Source of the DNA: an uncultured Clostridium sp.
GTDB lineage: Bacteria; Bacillota; Clostridia; TANB77; CAG-508
Direction of reading: 5' to 3'
Assembly: GCA_948473335.1 (NCBI GenBank)
Contig: CAOKXF010000008.1
Location: 29,138-93,137, forward strand
DNA length: 64,000 bases
Within the stretch, counting starts at the first letter, position 1; each line of letters opens with the position of its first letter. Of this stretch, positions 12,189 through 20,956 are shown piece by piece. The translations under genes and the position numbers were made by a program. The notes under the pieces were generated by a model, which saw only the letters and a list, made by a program, of their open reading frames with translations, was not told the origin of the DNA and searched no databases.

Positions 12189-12914
12189 ATGTGAAAAGCT
12201 AAAAACAAGATACTAGTTATTATAGGAATAATGATACTAAGTATTATAACAATACTATTGTATATCGACATGATTAAATCAAAAGAAAATGAGACAGTAT
12301 CACCTGAAATAGCAAAATCATTAAATATAATACAGAAAAAGAAGGAGACGAAAGCACACAAAGTGAATATATAAAATTTGATGCATTCTTTTTAAAAGAT
12401 GCAGATGGAAATGGGAATGCAGATGCAATAAGAGGAACATGCAATGAAATGGAAAAAGAAGACACATTATACATGGAATTAAAAGTGTTATCAAATGGTT
12501 ATTTTAAAGATGGAATAATAACAATTACTGGGTCAAACTTTTAATTAAATACGACTCTTATAAAAGATGGAATAATAGCAGGCAATTACATTTCTAAAAA
12601 CACAAGAAGTAATATATTACTATAAACTAAGAGAATACAATTACACAGTAGAATACTATTATGACAACATCAAAGACAATGAAAAAACAGAAACAATAAT
12701 ATTAGTATAAGAACCAGAAATACCAGGAGAAGGTGGAGATGACATAGAAAAACCAGAGGAACCAAAAGCTGATACAACAATAGACAAAGAAATTCCATCA
12801 GCAGGACTAACAAAAGAACAAATAGCAATAATAGTAGTAACAACAATGGTAGTAATAACAGGAATAATAGTCACAATAGGAATTAAAGGTATAAAACTGG
12901 ATAAAAAACATTAG
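12189..12914 (+). pseudogene. decayed, internally deleted copy of the giant adhesin
   Basis: This stretch aligns with the start of the adhesin gene at 55095: the same AAGGAATGATAG leader, the N-terminal membrane segment, and the block coding for YIKFDAFFLKDADG. The second codon is TGA, and further frameshifts and stops follow. Near 12604 the sequence jumps from the equivalent of about 55510 to the equivalent of about 62150 (REYNYTVEYYYDNI), a loss of about 6.6 kb at a short ACACAAG-like match. The end codes for a linker, a membrane helix and a short basic tail, stopping at 12912. It suggests how the intact gene may end outside the window. Confidence 0.85.
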
Positions 12915-12931
12915 AATATTAGAAAAACATT

Positions 12932-12980
12932 AAAGAGCTCATAAAAGTAAAAAAGTCAAATACTTATATGAGTTCTTTAA
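12932..12980 (+). terminator. terminator after the adhesin remnant
   Basis: The arms AAAGAGCTCATA and TATGAGTTCTTT (12967-12978) pair over 12 positions with one G-T pair. Only a weak T-run follows. Confidence 0.6.
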
Positions 12981-13050
12981 ATATGCAAAAAATTAGTCAT
13001 AAATTCAATGTAACACTAATATTTTTAAAATAAAACTAGGAGGTGTATAT

Positions 13051-13200
13051 ATGGTACAAGGTACTGAAAAAAAACAAAATGTAGCAATTTATGAAATAAA
13101 TAATAAAAAATATACAGTAATAACAAAATGTGTAGAAAATGTACAAAATACAAATAAATTATATGATGTTATATGCAAATATGTAATATCACAAATTTAA
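13051..13200 (+). CDS. small TnpW-like transposon-encoded protein
   Basis: This 49-aa protein has a strong ribosome binding site (AGGAGGT, 13038-13044) and lies 86 bp upstream of a large serine recombinase. Its pattern, a short lead-in followed by a YEINNKKYTV strand segment and a helical end, resembles the small TnpW-type proteins that accompany serine recombinases in clostridial transposons. The function of that family is not established. The assignment rests on size, position and weak motif resemblance. Confidence 0.55.
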   Translation: MVQGTEKKQNVAIYEINNKKYTVITKCVENVQNTNKLYDVICKYVISQI

Positions 13201-13286
13201 TCTGATTTGTGCATTTGTAATTAAGTACTAATATTTATAAAATGTTTTCATACCAGATATATGTACCTCAAAAAAGAGGTGTTGAT

Positions 13287-14912
13287 ATGAATGAAAAATA
13301 TAATGCGAAGAAAAATAGTCCTTGTCTGAATAATGCAGATTTACTTCATAAATCGCAGGGCTATAAAGTGGCTGGCTATCTAAGATTGTCACAGGAAGAT
13401 GGTGATAAAGATGTAAGTGATAGCATAGTAAGTCAAAAAAATATAATAGATAAAAAAATACAAGAGTTTGGTGAAGAGTTTCTTTTAGTAGATTATTATA
13501 TTGATGATGGTTACACAGGACTTAATACAAATAGACCAAATTTTCAAAGAATGTTACAAGACATAGAAAATGGAACTATAAATTGTATTATTACAAAGGA
13601 CTTATCAAGACTATCAAGAAACAGTTTTGAAGCAAATTATTATATAGAGATATATTTTTTAGAAAAAAATATAAGATATATATCAGTTTTAGACAATGTT
13701 GATACAGGAACTAAAAGTGCTAATAATGATATGATACAATTTAAAACACTTATAAATGATTGGTATAGCAAAGATATTTCAAGAAAAGTAAAATCGAGTA
13801 TATGGGCAAGAAAAGAAAAAGGTTTGTATATGGGTGCAGTAGCTCCTTATGGTTATAAAAAGTCAAAAGAAGATAAACACAAACTTATTGTAGATAAACA
13901 AGAAGCAAGAATAGTAAAAAGAATATATGAAGAATATAGTGAAGGAAAATCTATTACAGAAATAATTAATGGACTACAAGTAAACAATATTCCGAGTCCA
14001 AATAATAATAGTAATAATGGAGAAATTAGGTATAAATGGAAAGAAGATACAATAAGAAGAATGTTAAGTAACAAAGTGTATTTAGGTCATACAGAATATG
14101 GAAAAAGAATTAATTTAAGTTATAAATCCAAAAAGAAAAAGTATATACCACCAGAGGAATGGAAAATAGCTTATAACACACACGAACCAATTATTACAGA
14201 GGAGTTATTTGATAAAGTTCAAAGTAAAAAGAACATAAATAAAACAATAAAAAGGAAAAAGCACGAATGGATTTTAAATGGACTTGTAAAATGTAAAGAA
14301 TGTGGAGCTAAAATGACATTAAAAGTTGAATATAAAAGAGATAATCCAGAACAATTAAAATCCAAAAAAATTTGTTGCTTAAATGGACTAAAGAGATATA
14401 GAGGAAAAGAGTGCATAAAAGGCAGTAAAGGACTAGACGAAGAAATTATTAATGATATAATTTGCAAAAACCTAAATAAAATAATAGAAGCTCTAGATAA
14501 AGAAAAAATAAAAAATTTGATAATAGAGCAAGAAAATGATAATAAAATAAAAAGAGGCGATGATAATAAGGCACTACTAAATAAAGAATTATTAAAAATA
14601 GAATATGAAACAAAAACATTGTATTTAGATTATAAAGAAAATTTACTAGATGAAGATGATTACAAAAAATATTATAAAGAAAAGGTTAATGAAAAGAAAA
14701 GGATAAAAAATGAATTAGAAGTTTTAGAAAAAGAAGAAAGGCACAAAATAATTGTAACAGAAGAGAAGGTAAATGAATTAGTAAAAAATATATTAAATAT
14801 GAAGCAATTGAATAAAAATATTATATCAGAAATAGTATATGATATAAAAATTGACAATAATAATCAAATATACATATATTACAAATATGATATATTCAAT
14901 ATGGTAGCCTAA
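13287..14912 (+). CDS. large serine recombinase 1
   Basis: This 541-aa site-specific recombinase has an N-terminal resolvase catalytic domain with the nucleophile Ser35 in YLRLSQED and the conserved KDLSRLSRN block. A recombinase domain follows (YGYKKS and W-K-E-D-T-I-R-R-M-L), then a zinc ribbon with CKECGAKM and later cysteines, and a C-terminal coiled coil. The ATG at 13287 was chosen over upstream starts because of AGAGGTG before it and because the conserved domain begins shortly after. It follows the TnpW-like gene and precedes a second recombinase by 65 bp. Tandem large serine recombinases are known in Tn4451-type and SCCmec-type elements. It has no disruption. Confidence 0.93.
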   Translation: MNEKYNAKKNSPCLNNADLLHKSQGYKVAGYLRLSQEDGDKDVSDSIVSQKNIIDKKIQEFGEEFLLVDYYIDDGYTGLNTNRPNFQRMLQDIENGTINCIITKDLSRLSRNSFEANYYIEIYFLEKNIRYISVLDNVDTGTKSANNDMIQFKTLINDWYSKDISRKVKSSIWARKEKGLYMGAVAPYGYKKSKEDKHKLIVDKQEARIVKRIYEEYSEGKSITEIINGLQVNNIPSPNNNSNNGEIRYKWKEDTIRRMLSNKVYLGHTEYGKRINLSYKSKKKKYIPPEEWKIAYNTHEPIITEELFDKVQSKKNINKTIKRKKHEWILNGLVKCKECGAKMTLKVEYKRDNPEQLKSKKICCLNGLKRYRGKECIKGSKGLDEEIINDIICKNLNKIIEALDKEKIKNLIIEQENDNKIKRGDDNKALLNKELLKIEYETKTLYLDYKENLLDEDDYKKYYKEKVNEKKRIKNELEVLEKEERHKIIVTEEKVNELVKNILNMKQLNKNIISEIVYDIKIDNNNQIYIYYKYDIFNMVA

Positions 14913-14977
14913 TTTGAAAAAAATATTTTCATAACAATGTGTGCCTTGAGGAAAGCGAGAAAGGAAAGCAATTTAAT

Positions 14978-16481
14978 ATGAAAGAGTATAGAGCAGGAAT
15001 ATATTTAAGATTATCAAGAGAACACGAAGAAGAAAATAATAGTATAGAGGCACAAAGAGAAATCACAACACAATATGCAGTTAAAAATGGATATAAAATA
15101 GTTAAAGAATATGTAGATAATGGTTATTCTGGAATATTAGATTCAAGACCAAAACTTAATGAGATGATGCTAGACATATCGAGAGGCTTTATAAACATGA
15201 TAATTGTAAAAGATTTAAGTAGATTAACACGTAACAAAAATAAAACAGGTTGGTACACAGAAGTGTTTTTCCCAGATAAAGATGTAAGATTTATATCAGT
15301 TACAGAATTTATAGATAGTGGAGAAAGATATGAGATAGATGACAGCATAATGCTTCGTGGAATAGTAAATCAATATTATATTACAGATATATCAAAAAAG
15401 GTAAGGGCTAATAAAAGCGCAATGAAAGCATCAGGACAATTTATTGAGAACAGTGTTCCATATGGATATAAAAAGAGTGAAGATGACAAGCATAAAATAA
15501 TTATAGATGAAAATGTAGCAGATAATATAAAAAAAATATATGATATGTATATAAGTGGAAAAACAAGTAGTCAGATAGCAGATTATTTGAATAAAAGTAA
15601 AATAAAGACTCCTAGTAAATATATGGAATTAAAAAATTGGACTAAAAACTGGAGTACAGAACAAATAAACGATATATTAAGTAATCTATTTTATTGTCGG
15701 AGATACAGTAATGAATAAATATGAAACTAATTGTATAACAAAGACTTGTAAAAAGAATAAAAATAGAGAAACATGGATTATAAAAGAAAATACACATGAG
15801 GCAATAATAGAAAAACAACAATATGATATAGTACAAGAAATAAAACAAAAGAAAAAGGGAAGAGTAGGAGTAAAACATGAATATTTATTAAGAGATTTAT
15901 TATATTGTGGACATTGTAAAAGAAAAATGCAATATAAAGTTTATAGGTCAGCAGATAAGCAAAGATTTTTATATGATAGTGCAGGACTTAATTGTAGTTT
16001 ATTATATAAAAAAAGATGTAACAATAAAACATACATTAGAGAAAAAGACCTAAACGAAATTGTAAAATATGAAGTAGTAAAAAGACTAAAACTTATAGAG
16101 ACAGACAAAACAGCAAATAAACTAATCGGTTACTATAAAGAAAATGACAAGAATATGCAAAAGATAAAAGAGTACAAGAATGAAATTGAAAAATCAGAAA
16201 GAAGAAAAAGTGTTTTATATAAGAGAAGAAGTGAACAGTACATAACAATAGAAGAATTTAAAATAGAATATACACGAGAAAAAGAAGAAATAAAAAAATT
16301 TAAAAACTTAATCAAAGAACTTGAACAAAATAATGGAAATAAGTTAGAAGAAAAAAGAATAAAAGAAATTATAAGTGAGTTCAAAAATGGAAAGTTCATA
16401 AATAATAGTTTTCTAAAAGAAATTATAAATAGAATTGAAATATATTCAGAAAACAAAATTGAGATTATTTTTAATCTATAA
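14978..16481 (+). CDS. large serine recombinase 2, single-base frameshift at CGG
   Basis: This is a second tandem recombinase. The first part (14978-15718) has nucleophile Ser13 in YLRLSREH and the KDLSRLTRN block; the second part (15711-16481) continues the recombinase domain, zinc ribbon (CGHCKRKM) and coiled coil. The break is one extra C at 15698. Frame 0 reads FYC-R and stops at 15716; skipping that C gives FYCGDTV, the expected Gly-Asp-Thr motif of the family. The combined product would be about 500 aa. The start at 14978 follows a GAAAGG site. It is either a one-base mutation or a +1 frameshift gene; four other genes in the window show the same event. Confidence 0.85.
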
Positions 16482-16520
16482 CACTATTAAAATTTAGCAA
16501 AGAAGTTAAATTTATTTTTT

Positions 16521-16532
16521 AGTACTAGTACT
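16521..16532. repeat. 12-bp perfect palindrome
   Basis: AGTACTAGTACT is its own reverse complement and lies 40 bp after recombinase 2. It may be a recombinase or regulator binding site. The evidence is symmetry and position only. Confidence 0.4.
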
Positions 16533-16551
16533 GCAATAAGCAGAGGGTAAG

Positions 16552-16563
16552 CCAAGGAGGTGC
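16552..16563 (+). other. second att-like site
   Basis: CCAAGGAGGTGC repeats the right arm of the PBP attachment site (CCAAGGAGGAGGTGT at 37416-37430) with three bases fewer. It follows the tandem recombinases at about 70 bp and can be read as codons for Q-G-G-A, the same PBP motif. It may mark the right end of an older sub-element. A chance ribosome-binding-site-like purine run is the alternative. Confidence 0.35.
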
Positions 16564-16631
16564 GTGAGTAATTTTAACAACACACAGTGAAACTATTGAA
16601 AAATCAATAAAGGTATATACTATAAAATCTG

Positions 16632-16662
16632 GAGAAAGTAATTAAATTTGCTTTCTCTTTTG
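16632..16662 (+). terminator. terminator after the recombinase block
   Basis: GAGAAAG (16632-16638) pairs with CTTTCTC (16651-16657) and is followed by TTTTG. Confidence 0.6.
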
Positions 16663-16726
16663 TTTGATTTATATGTAATGATATGATACAATCATCACTA
16701 GAAATAGTAATTTGTAGAGGTGTAAT

Positions 16727-17074
16727 ATGTTTAATGAAATATGTATATATGAAGCGAAACTAAACAAACTTGATGAAATTGAAGAACTAATGAAGGAAGT
16801 AGCAGAATTTTATTTGAAACAAGATGGAGTTATTGATGTACATTATATAAAACGAACTCATCGACAAAAAGATTTTAATGCAGTAAAAAACGGTGAACTA
16901 CCTATTCGACTTACAAGAAATGTAGGTAAGGTTATATATGTCTTATATTGGGTGCTAGAAAGCGAAGAAGCACATGCAAGGGTGTCTAAACTTGGTGTAG
17001 AAAAATTTTATAAACGTTGGAATAGATGTTTAACGACAATGCCTAAAATAATTTTGGGCGAAAATATTGTCTAA
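16727..17074 (+). CDS. ABM-type dimeric alpha/beta barrel protein, function unknown
   Basis: This is a 115-aa protein with its own promoter-like sequence (TTGATT, 17 bp, TACAAT). The pattern, a strand (EICIYEAKL), a helix with EELMKEVAEF, a strand with GVIDVHYIKR and a further W-V-L-E-S-E-E-A-H helix, fits small antibiotic-biosynthesis-monooxygenase-like folds. Those act as monooxygenases, isomerases or stress proteins, so no substrate can be named. It lies between the recombinases and the ABC-F gene and is probably cargo. The start at 16727 has AGAGGTG upstream. Confidence 0.5.
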   Translation: MFNEICIYEAKLNKLDEIEELMKEVAEFYLKQDGVIDVHYIKRTHRQKDFNAVKNGELPIRLTRNVGKVIYVLYWVLESEEAHARVSKLGVEKFYKRWNRCLTTMPKIILGENIV

Positions 17075-17108
17075 CTAATAAATTACAATATATAGGGCTA
17101 ATAATTAG

Positions 17109-17137
17109 TTGATAATGTCAGTCTTTTATTATATAAT
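17109..17137 (+). promoter_or_regulatory. promoter of the ABC-F leader
   Basis: TTGATA, a 17-bp spacer and TATAAT lie here; AGTAAGTTGT follows 13 nt after the -10. The same -10/leader arrangement recurs at 27584-27612. Confidence 0.75.
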
Positions 17138-17175
17138 AGTAACATCAATTAGTAAGTTGTAGAGGAGAGATAAAT

Positions 17176-17196
17176 ATGATACCAAGAATATGGTAA
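17176..17196 (+). CDS. six-codon leader peptide of the ABC-F gene
   Basis: ATG at 17176 opens a six-residue frame, MIPRIW, ending in TAA at 17194. A strong GAGGAGAG site precedes it by about 6 nt, and it lies 79 bp upstream of an ABC-F ribosome-protection gene. Very short leader peptides of this kind sense ribosome stalling by antibiotics in related resistance genes. The sequence supports translation; the sensing role is inference. Confidence 0.65.
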   Translation: MIPRIW

Positions 17197-17268
17197 GATC
17201 ACGAGTTATTTCGTGATAAGAACATTATTACAGTAACTCGTATAAAAATACGAAATGTAATAAAGGAG
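17197..17268 (+). promoter_or_regulatory. ABC-F attenuator with alternative hairpins
   Basis: Hairpin 1 is ATCACGA/TCGTGAT (17198-17217). Its left half can instead pair with a downstream segment: ACGAGTTA (17201-17208) is the exact reverse complement of TAACTCGT (17234-17241). That pairing would prevent hairpin 3 (TCGTAT 17238-17243 with ATACGA 17248-17253, extended by ACATT/AATGT). These mutually exclusive structures lie between the leader peptide and the ABC-F ribosome binding site (AAGGAG, 17263-17268), the layout of stalling-dependent attenuation. Confidence 0.6.
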
Positions 17269-17275
17269 TAAATAA

Positions 17276-18721
17276 ATGGATTTAATAGTAAAAGCAAAAA
17301 ATATAGATTTAGAATATAATGGAAGACAAATTTTAAATATTGATAATTTAGAAATATATAACTATGATAAAATCGGAATAGTAGGAAAAAATGGTAGTGG
17401 CAAAACAACATTATTAAAAGTCTTATTAGGACAAATAGAATTAAAAACAGCAGAGATTAAAACTTATGGAAAAATATCATATATTCCACAATTAGAGCAA
17501 ATAGATATAACCAACATAGAAGATAAATCTATATTAGGTAAATTAAATGTTCATAATGTAGAAGGTAATAATCTATCAGGAGGAGAAGAAACAAAATTAA
17601 AAATAGCAAAAGCATTATCAGAAAATAGTGATGGCATATTTGCAGATGAACCTACTTGTAATTTAGATAAAGACAGTATTGATTATATAACAAAAACATT
17701 AAAATATTATTCTGGAAGTGTAGTAGTAATCAGCCACGATAGATATTTTTTAGATGAAGTTGTAAATAAGATATGGGAAATTGAAAATGGCAAAATTACA
17801 GAATATTGGGGGAATTATACAGATTATATAGAACAAAAAGAACAAGAAAAGCAAACCCACTTAAAAAAATATGAACAATATATAAATGAAAAGCAAAGGC
17901 TAGAAAAAATAATTACTGAAAAACAAAAGCAAGCACAAAAAGTTGGAAAAAGTAAAAATCAAAAAAGTACAGAAAATGGTGGAAGATTAGCACATCAAAA
18001 ATCAACAGGGAGTAAAGAAAAAGCACTTCATAAATCAGCAAAAGCAGTAGAAAAAAGAATAGAAGAGCTAGAAGAAATAAGTAAACCAATAAAAGAAAGG
18101 CAAATACATTTTAGAATTAGTGGTTCGCTTGAGATATATAATCCTGTTCCAATTATGAGTGATAATCTAAATAAAAAAATTGGTAATAAAATAATATTTG
18201 AAGATGCAAAATTTAAAATACCACTTGGCAAAAAAGTAGCAATTACTGGAGCAAATGGAACTGGAAAAACCACATTAATAAAAATGATTTTAAATAAAGA
18301 AACTGGAATAGAAATATCTCCCAAAGTACAAATTGGTTATTTTGCACAAAATGGATATAAGTTTGAAAAAGAAAAAAATGTTTTAGAGTTTTTAAAAGAA
18401 GAATCAGATTATCAGGTGTCAGAAATAAGAAGTATGATAGCAATGTTAGGATTAAACCAAAATGTAATTACTAGAAAAATGAAAACATTAAGTGGTGGAG
18501 AAATTGTAAAAATATTATTATGTAAAATGCTACTTGGAAGATATAATGTACTAATTATGGATGAACCTAATAATTATTTAGATATACCAAGTATAGAAGC
18601 ATTAGAAAGCCTTATGAAACAATATAAAGGTACAATAATATTTATATCACATGATAAACGATTAGTACAAAATGTAGCAGATATTGTATATGAAATTAAA
18701 GATAATAAAATAATGGAATAA
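17276..18721 (+). CDS. ABC-F ribosomal protection protein
   Basis: This 481-aa soluble protein has two ATP-binding domains and no membrane segment. Visible are Walker A sites GKNGSGKTT (near residue 38) and GANGTGKTT (near 328), LSGGE signatures, and Walker B blocks FADEPTCNLD and LIMDEPNNYLD. Between the domains is a long charged linker, the part that reaches into the peptidyl-transferase centre in ABC-F antibiotic-resistance proteins. That family dislodges drugs such as lincosamides, streptogramins and pleuromutilins from the ribosome. The exact subtype and spectrum cannot be told from sequence alone. The attenuator upstream supports a resistance role over a housekeeping one. Confidence 0.9.
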   Translation: MDLIVKAKNIDLEYNGRQILNIDNLEIYNYDKIGIVGKNGSGKTTLLKVLLGQIELKTAEIKTYGKISYIPQLEQIDITNIEDKSILGKLNVHNVEGNNLSGGEETKLKIAKALSENSDGIFADEPTCNLDKDSIDYITKTLKYYSGSVVVISHDRYFLDEVVNKIWEIENGKITEYWGNYTDYIEQKEQEKQTHLKKYEQYINEKQRLEKIITEKQKQAQKVGKSKNQKSTENGGRLAHQKSTGSKEKALHKSAKAVEKRIEELEEISKPIKERQIHFRISGSLEIYNPVPIMSDNLNKKIGNKIIFEDAKFKIPLGKKVAITGANGTGKTTLIKMILNKETGIEISPKVQIGYFAQNGYKFEKEKNVLEFLKEESDYQVSEIRSMIAMLGLNQNVITRKMKTLSGGEIVKILLCKMLLGRYNVLIMDEPNNYLDIPSIEALESLMKQYKGTIIFISHDKRLVQNVADIVYEIKDNKIME

Positions 18722-18775
18722 CATAACAATAAATTACAATTTTGTAGTTACAAAAAAGATAAGATATAAAAAGTG

Positions 18776-18811
18776 AAAATCTCTGAAAAATTATACATTC
18801 AGAGATTTTTT
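18776..18811. terminator. bidirectional terminator between convergent genes
   Basis: A 10-bp stem AATCTCTGAA/TTCAGAGATT is flanked by A-rich sequence on the left and a T-run on the right, so it can stop transcription from both the ABC-F gene and the convergent cupin gene. Confidence 0.8.
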
Positions 18812-18815
18812 ACAA

Positions 18816-19169
18816 TTATTTTATAATGGCATCATTTGCAGTAAATTCTTCAAGCGAATTTTCTTTTGTTTGAATACAAATATAAGAAATAGAATTATCT
18901 TTAGAAGCAAAAAATTGTCGTTCTGCCTTTGGAGAAATTCTTACCCAATCTCCTGTAACTAAATTAACTTCTTCATTGTCGATAATTGCTTTACCAGTTC
19001 CAGATACTACATAATAAATTTCTTCGTTTTGTTTATGAGAATGAATGAAAGGAACACATTCCCCAGCAGAAATAGTATTGATACTAATTTCAGCCCCTGT
19101 TAAACCTAGTTTATCATGTAATTCTACTCTTGGTGCATTTTCTAAACTCACTTTTTTGTAATTTGACAT
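18816..19169 (-). CDS. small cupin-domain protein
   Basis: This 117-aa protein is a single cupin beta-barrel. The first cupin motif is seen as HSHKQNEEIYYVVSGTG and the second as GDWVRISPKAERQF. The metal-binding His residues of motif 1 are present. Such stand-alone cupins occur as enzymes or ligand sensors with varied substrates, so no reaction is proposed. The start (minus strand, 19169) is preceded by an AGGAGG-type site. It is divergent from an HxlR regulator, whose operator-like palindrome lies between the two, suggesting that the regulator controls the cupin gene. Confidence 0.85.
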   Translation of the reverse strand: MSNYKKVSLENAPRVELHDKLGLTGAEISINTISAGECVPFIHSHKQNEEIYYVVSGTGKAIIDNEEVNLVTGDWVRISPKAERQFFASKDNSISYICIQTKENSLEEFTANDAIIK

Positions 19170-19230
19170 TTTAATATTCCTCCTTTAATTATATTATGAT
19201 GGAATTATATCAAACACATTATAAAAAACA

Positions 19231-19258
19231 AGTACGCACTTTAAAGTAACTATGTACT
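19231..19258. promoter_or_regulatory. operator-like palindrome for the HxlR regulator
   Basis: AGTAC (19231-19235) and GTACT (19254-19258) flank a central perfect palindrome ACTTTAAAGT (19238-19247). It sits between the divergent cupin and HxlR genes. HxlR/YodB-type regulators bind paired TAC/GTA-type half sites, so autoregulation and cupin control are likely. Confidence 0.6.
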
Positions 19259-19308
19259 AATTTAGTGATATGTGATATAATGCTAATAAATTTATGGGAG
19301 ATGAGAAA

Positions 19309-19632
19309 ATGAGAAATATAAATGAATTACCAGAATGTCCTGTTGCTACAACAGTTTCTTTAATAGGTAGCAAATGGAAATTATTAATCATAAGAAATTT
19401 GATGAGTAGAACTTGGAGATTTAATGAATTATTAAAATCACTAGATGGTATATCTCAAAAGGTATTAACAGATAATTTAAGGCAACTTGAAAGTGATGGT
19501 ATTATTTACAGAAAAGACTATAAAACTAATCCACCAAAAGTAGAATATGGTATGACGGATTTAGGATTGGAATTAGGTAAAATGTTAAATACGATGGCAG
19601 CATTTGGAGATTTTTATAAATCGCAAATATAA
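19309..19632 (+). CDS. HxlR-family transcriptional regulator
   Basis: This 107-aa winged-helix regulator shows the HxlR signature: CPV near the N-terminus with the conserved Cys, GSKWKLLIIRNL, the recognition helix region FNELLKSLDGISQKVLTDNLRQLE, and DGIIYRKDY. In this family the N-terminal Cys often senses electrophiles or thiol stress. ATG at 19309 was preferred to the in-frame ATG at 19294, because GGGAGATGAG between them is the ribosome binding site. It is divergent from the cupin gene and followed 40 bp later by an acetyltransferase gene. Confidence 0.9.
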   Translation: MRNINELPECPVATTVSLIGSKWKLLIIRNLMSRTWRFNELLKSLDGISQKVLTDNLRQLESDGIIYRKDYKTNPPKVEYGMTDLGLELGKMLNTMAAFGDFYKSQI

Positions 19633-19672
19633 GAAAACAGATAAATTACAATTTTATAAGGAGAAAGAAAAT

Positions 19673-20179
19673 ATGGATATATCAATTAGAAAATGGAAAA
19701 TAGAAGATGCAGAACAATTAAAAAATGCTATAAACAATAAAAAGATTTTAGATAATTTACGAGATGGCATACCTTATCCATATACAATAAAAAATGCACA
19801 AGAATTTATCACACAAGCCCTAAATGCTCCTAAAGATAGTCAATACTCTTGGGCAATATTAGTAGCTAATAAAGTAATAGGAAGTGTTGGGGTATTTAGA
19901 AAAGATAATATTCATTGTCAAACAGCAGAAATTGGATACTATATAGCAGAAGAATATTGGGGTAATGGTATTATGACAAAAGTGCTAAAAGAAGTTTGTA
20001 ATCATATATTTAATGAAACTAATATAATTAGAATATTTGCAGAGCCATTTGCTTATAATGTCGCTTCTTGTAAGGCTTTAGAAAAAGCAGGTTTTGAATT
20101 TGAAGGCACATTAAGAAATAATGCAATTAAAAATAATAAAATACTAGATATGAAAATGTACTCTATTATTAAAAAGTAA
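19673..20179 (+). CDS. GNAT-family N-acetyltransferase
   Basis: This 168-aa protein shows the RimJ/RimL-like GNAT pattern: ISIRKWKIEDAEQL at the start, the acetyl-CoA-binding segment around IGYYIAEEYWGNGIMTKVL, and the C-terminal IRIFAEPFAYNVASCKALEKAGF block. It transfers an acetyl group from acetyl-CoA to an amine; the substrate (protein N-terminus, amino sugar or drug) cannot be told. The start at 19673 follows AAGGAGAAAG, and an upstream in-frame ATG overlaps the previous gene and lacks a site. It probably follows the HxlR gene in one transcript. Confidence 0.85.
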   Translation: MDISIRKWKIEDAEQLKNAINNKKILDNLRDGIPYPYTIKNAQEFITQALNAPKDSQYSWAILVANKVIGSVGVFRKDNIHCQTAEIGYYIAEEYWGNGIMTKVLKEVCNHIFNETNIIRIFAEPFAYNVASCKALEKAGFEFEGTLRNNAIKNNKILDMKMYSIIKK

Positions 20180-20272
20180 AAGCAAAATTTGAAAGGTAAA
20201 AAGATATGTTTAGTATATTTTCGATAACTTGACAAAAAATTGACAATTATAAATTAAAATATAATAGGGGTC

Positions 20273-20956
20273 ATGGATATGAAATATAAAATTTTAGTTG
20301 TAGATGATGAAGAAATGATAACAGATTTAATATCCTCACATCTGCAAAACTGTGGATATAACACTCTTATAGCAAATAATGTAAATGAGGCTATGGAAGA
20401 ATTAAGACATCAGCCAAACCTCATCATACTTGATATTAATATGCCTGGAACAAATGGATTAGAGTTATGCCGTAATATACGAAATCATATATCTTGCCCT
20501 ATTATTTTTTTGACAGCTCGTATTACAGAGCAAGATAAGATAAATGGATTTCAGTATGGTGGAGATGACTATATTACTAAACCTTTTAGCCTTAAAGAAT
20601 TAACAGCTCGTATTGAAGCACATTTACGCCGAGATGAGAGAAATAAAAATACTTTTTCCATTTTTACAACTCCTGATGGACTAATCGTTAATTTATCGAA
20701 ACAAACAATATCTTATGGCGATAAAGAAATACCCTTTTCAAAAAAAGAGTTTGATTTAATAGAATATTTAATTACAAATAAAGGACAAGTTTTTGATAAA
20801 GAAAAAATTTATGAAACAGTATGGGGATATGATGCAGAAGGAGATAGTAATGTTGTAAAAGAACACATAAGAAAAATTCGTAATAAATTTCAAGAAATAA
20901 CAGGAAACGATTATATTGAAACTGTTTGGGGAGTAGGTTATAGATGGAAAAATTAA
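20273..20956 (+). CDS. OmpR-family response regulator
   Basis: This is a two-component response regulator of 227 aa. The receiver domain has VVDDEE, the phosphoacceptor Asp54 in LIILDINMPG, the conserved Thr in FLTAR and the Lys in DYITKPF. A winged-helix DNA-binding domain follows, with LIEYLITNKGQVF, HIRKIRNKF and the terminal VWGVGYRW. It overlaps the histidine kinase gene by 13 bp, so the two are co-translated. The neighbours are an ABC transporter and a membrane-anchored propeller protein, the arrangement of envelope-stress or peptide-antibiotic sensing systems. Confidence 0.95.
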   Translation: MDMKYKILVVDDEEMITDLISSHLQNCGYNTLIANNVNEAMEELRHQPNLIILDINMPGTNGLELCRNIRNHISCPIIFLTARITEQDKINGFQYGGDDYITKPFSLKELTARIEAHLRRDERNKNTFSIFTTPDGLIVNLSKQTISYGDKEIPFSKKEFDLIEYLITNKGQVFDKEKIYETVWGYDAEGDSNVVKEHIRKIRNKFQEITGNDYIETVWGVGYRWKN

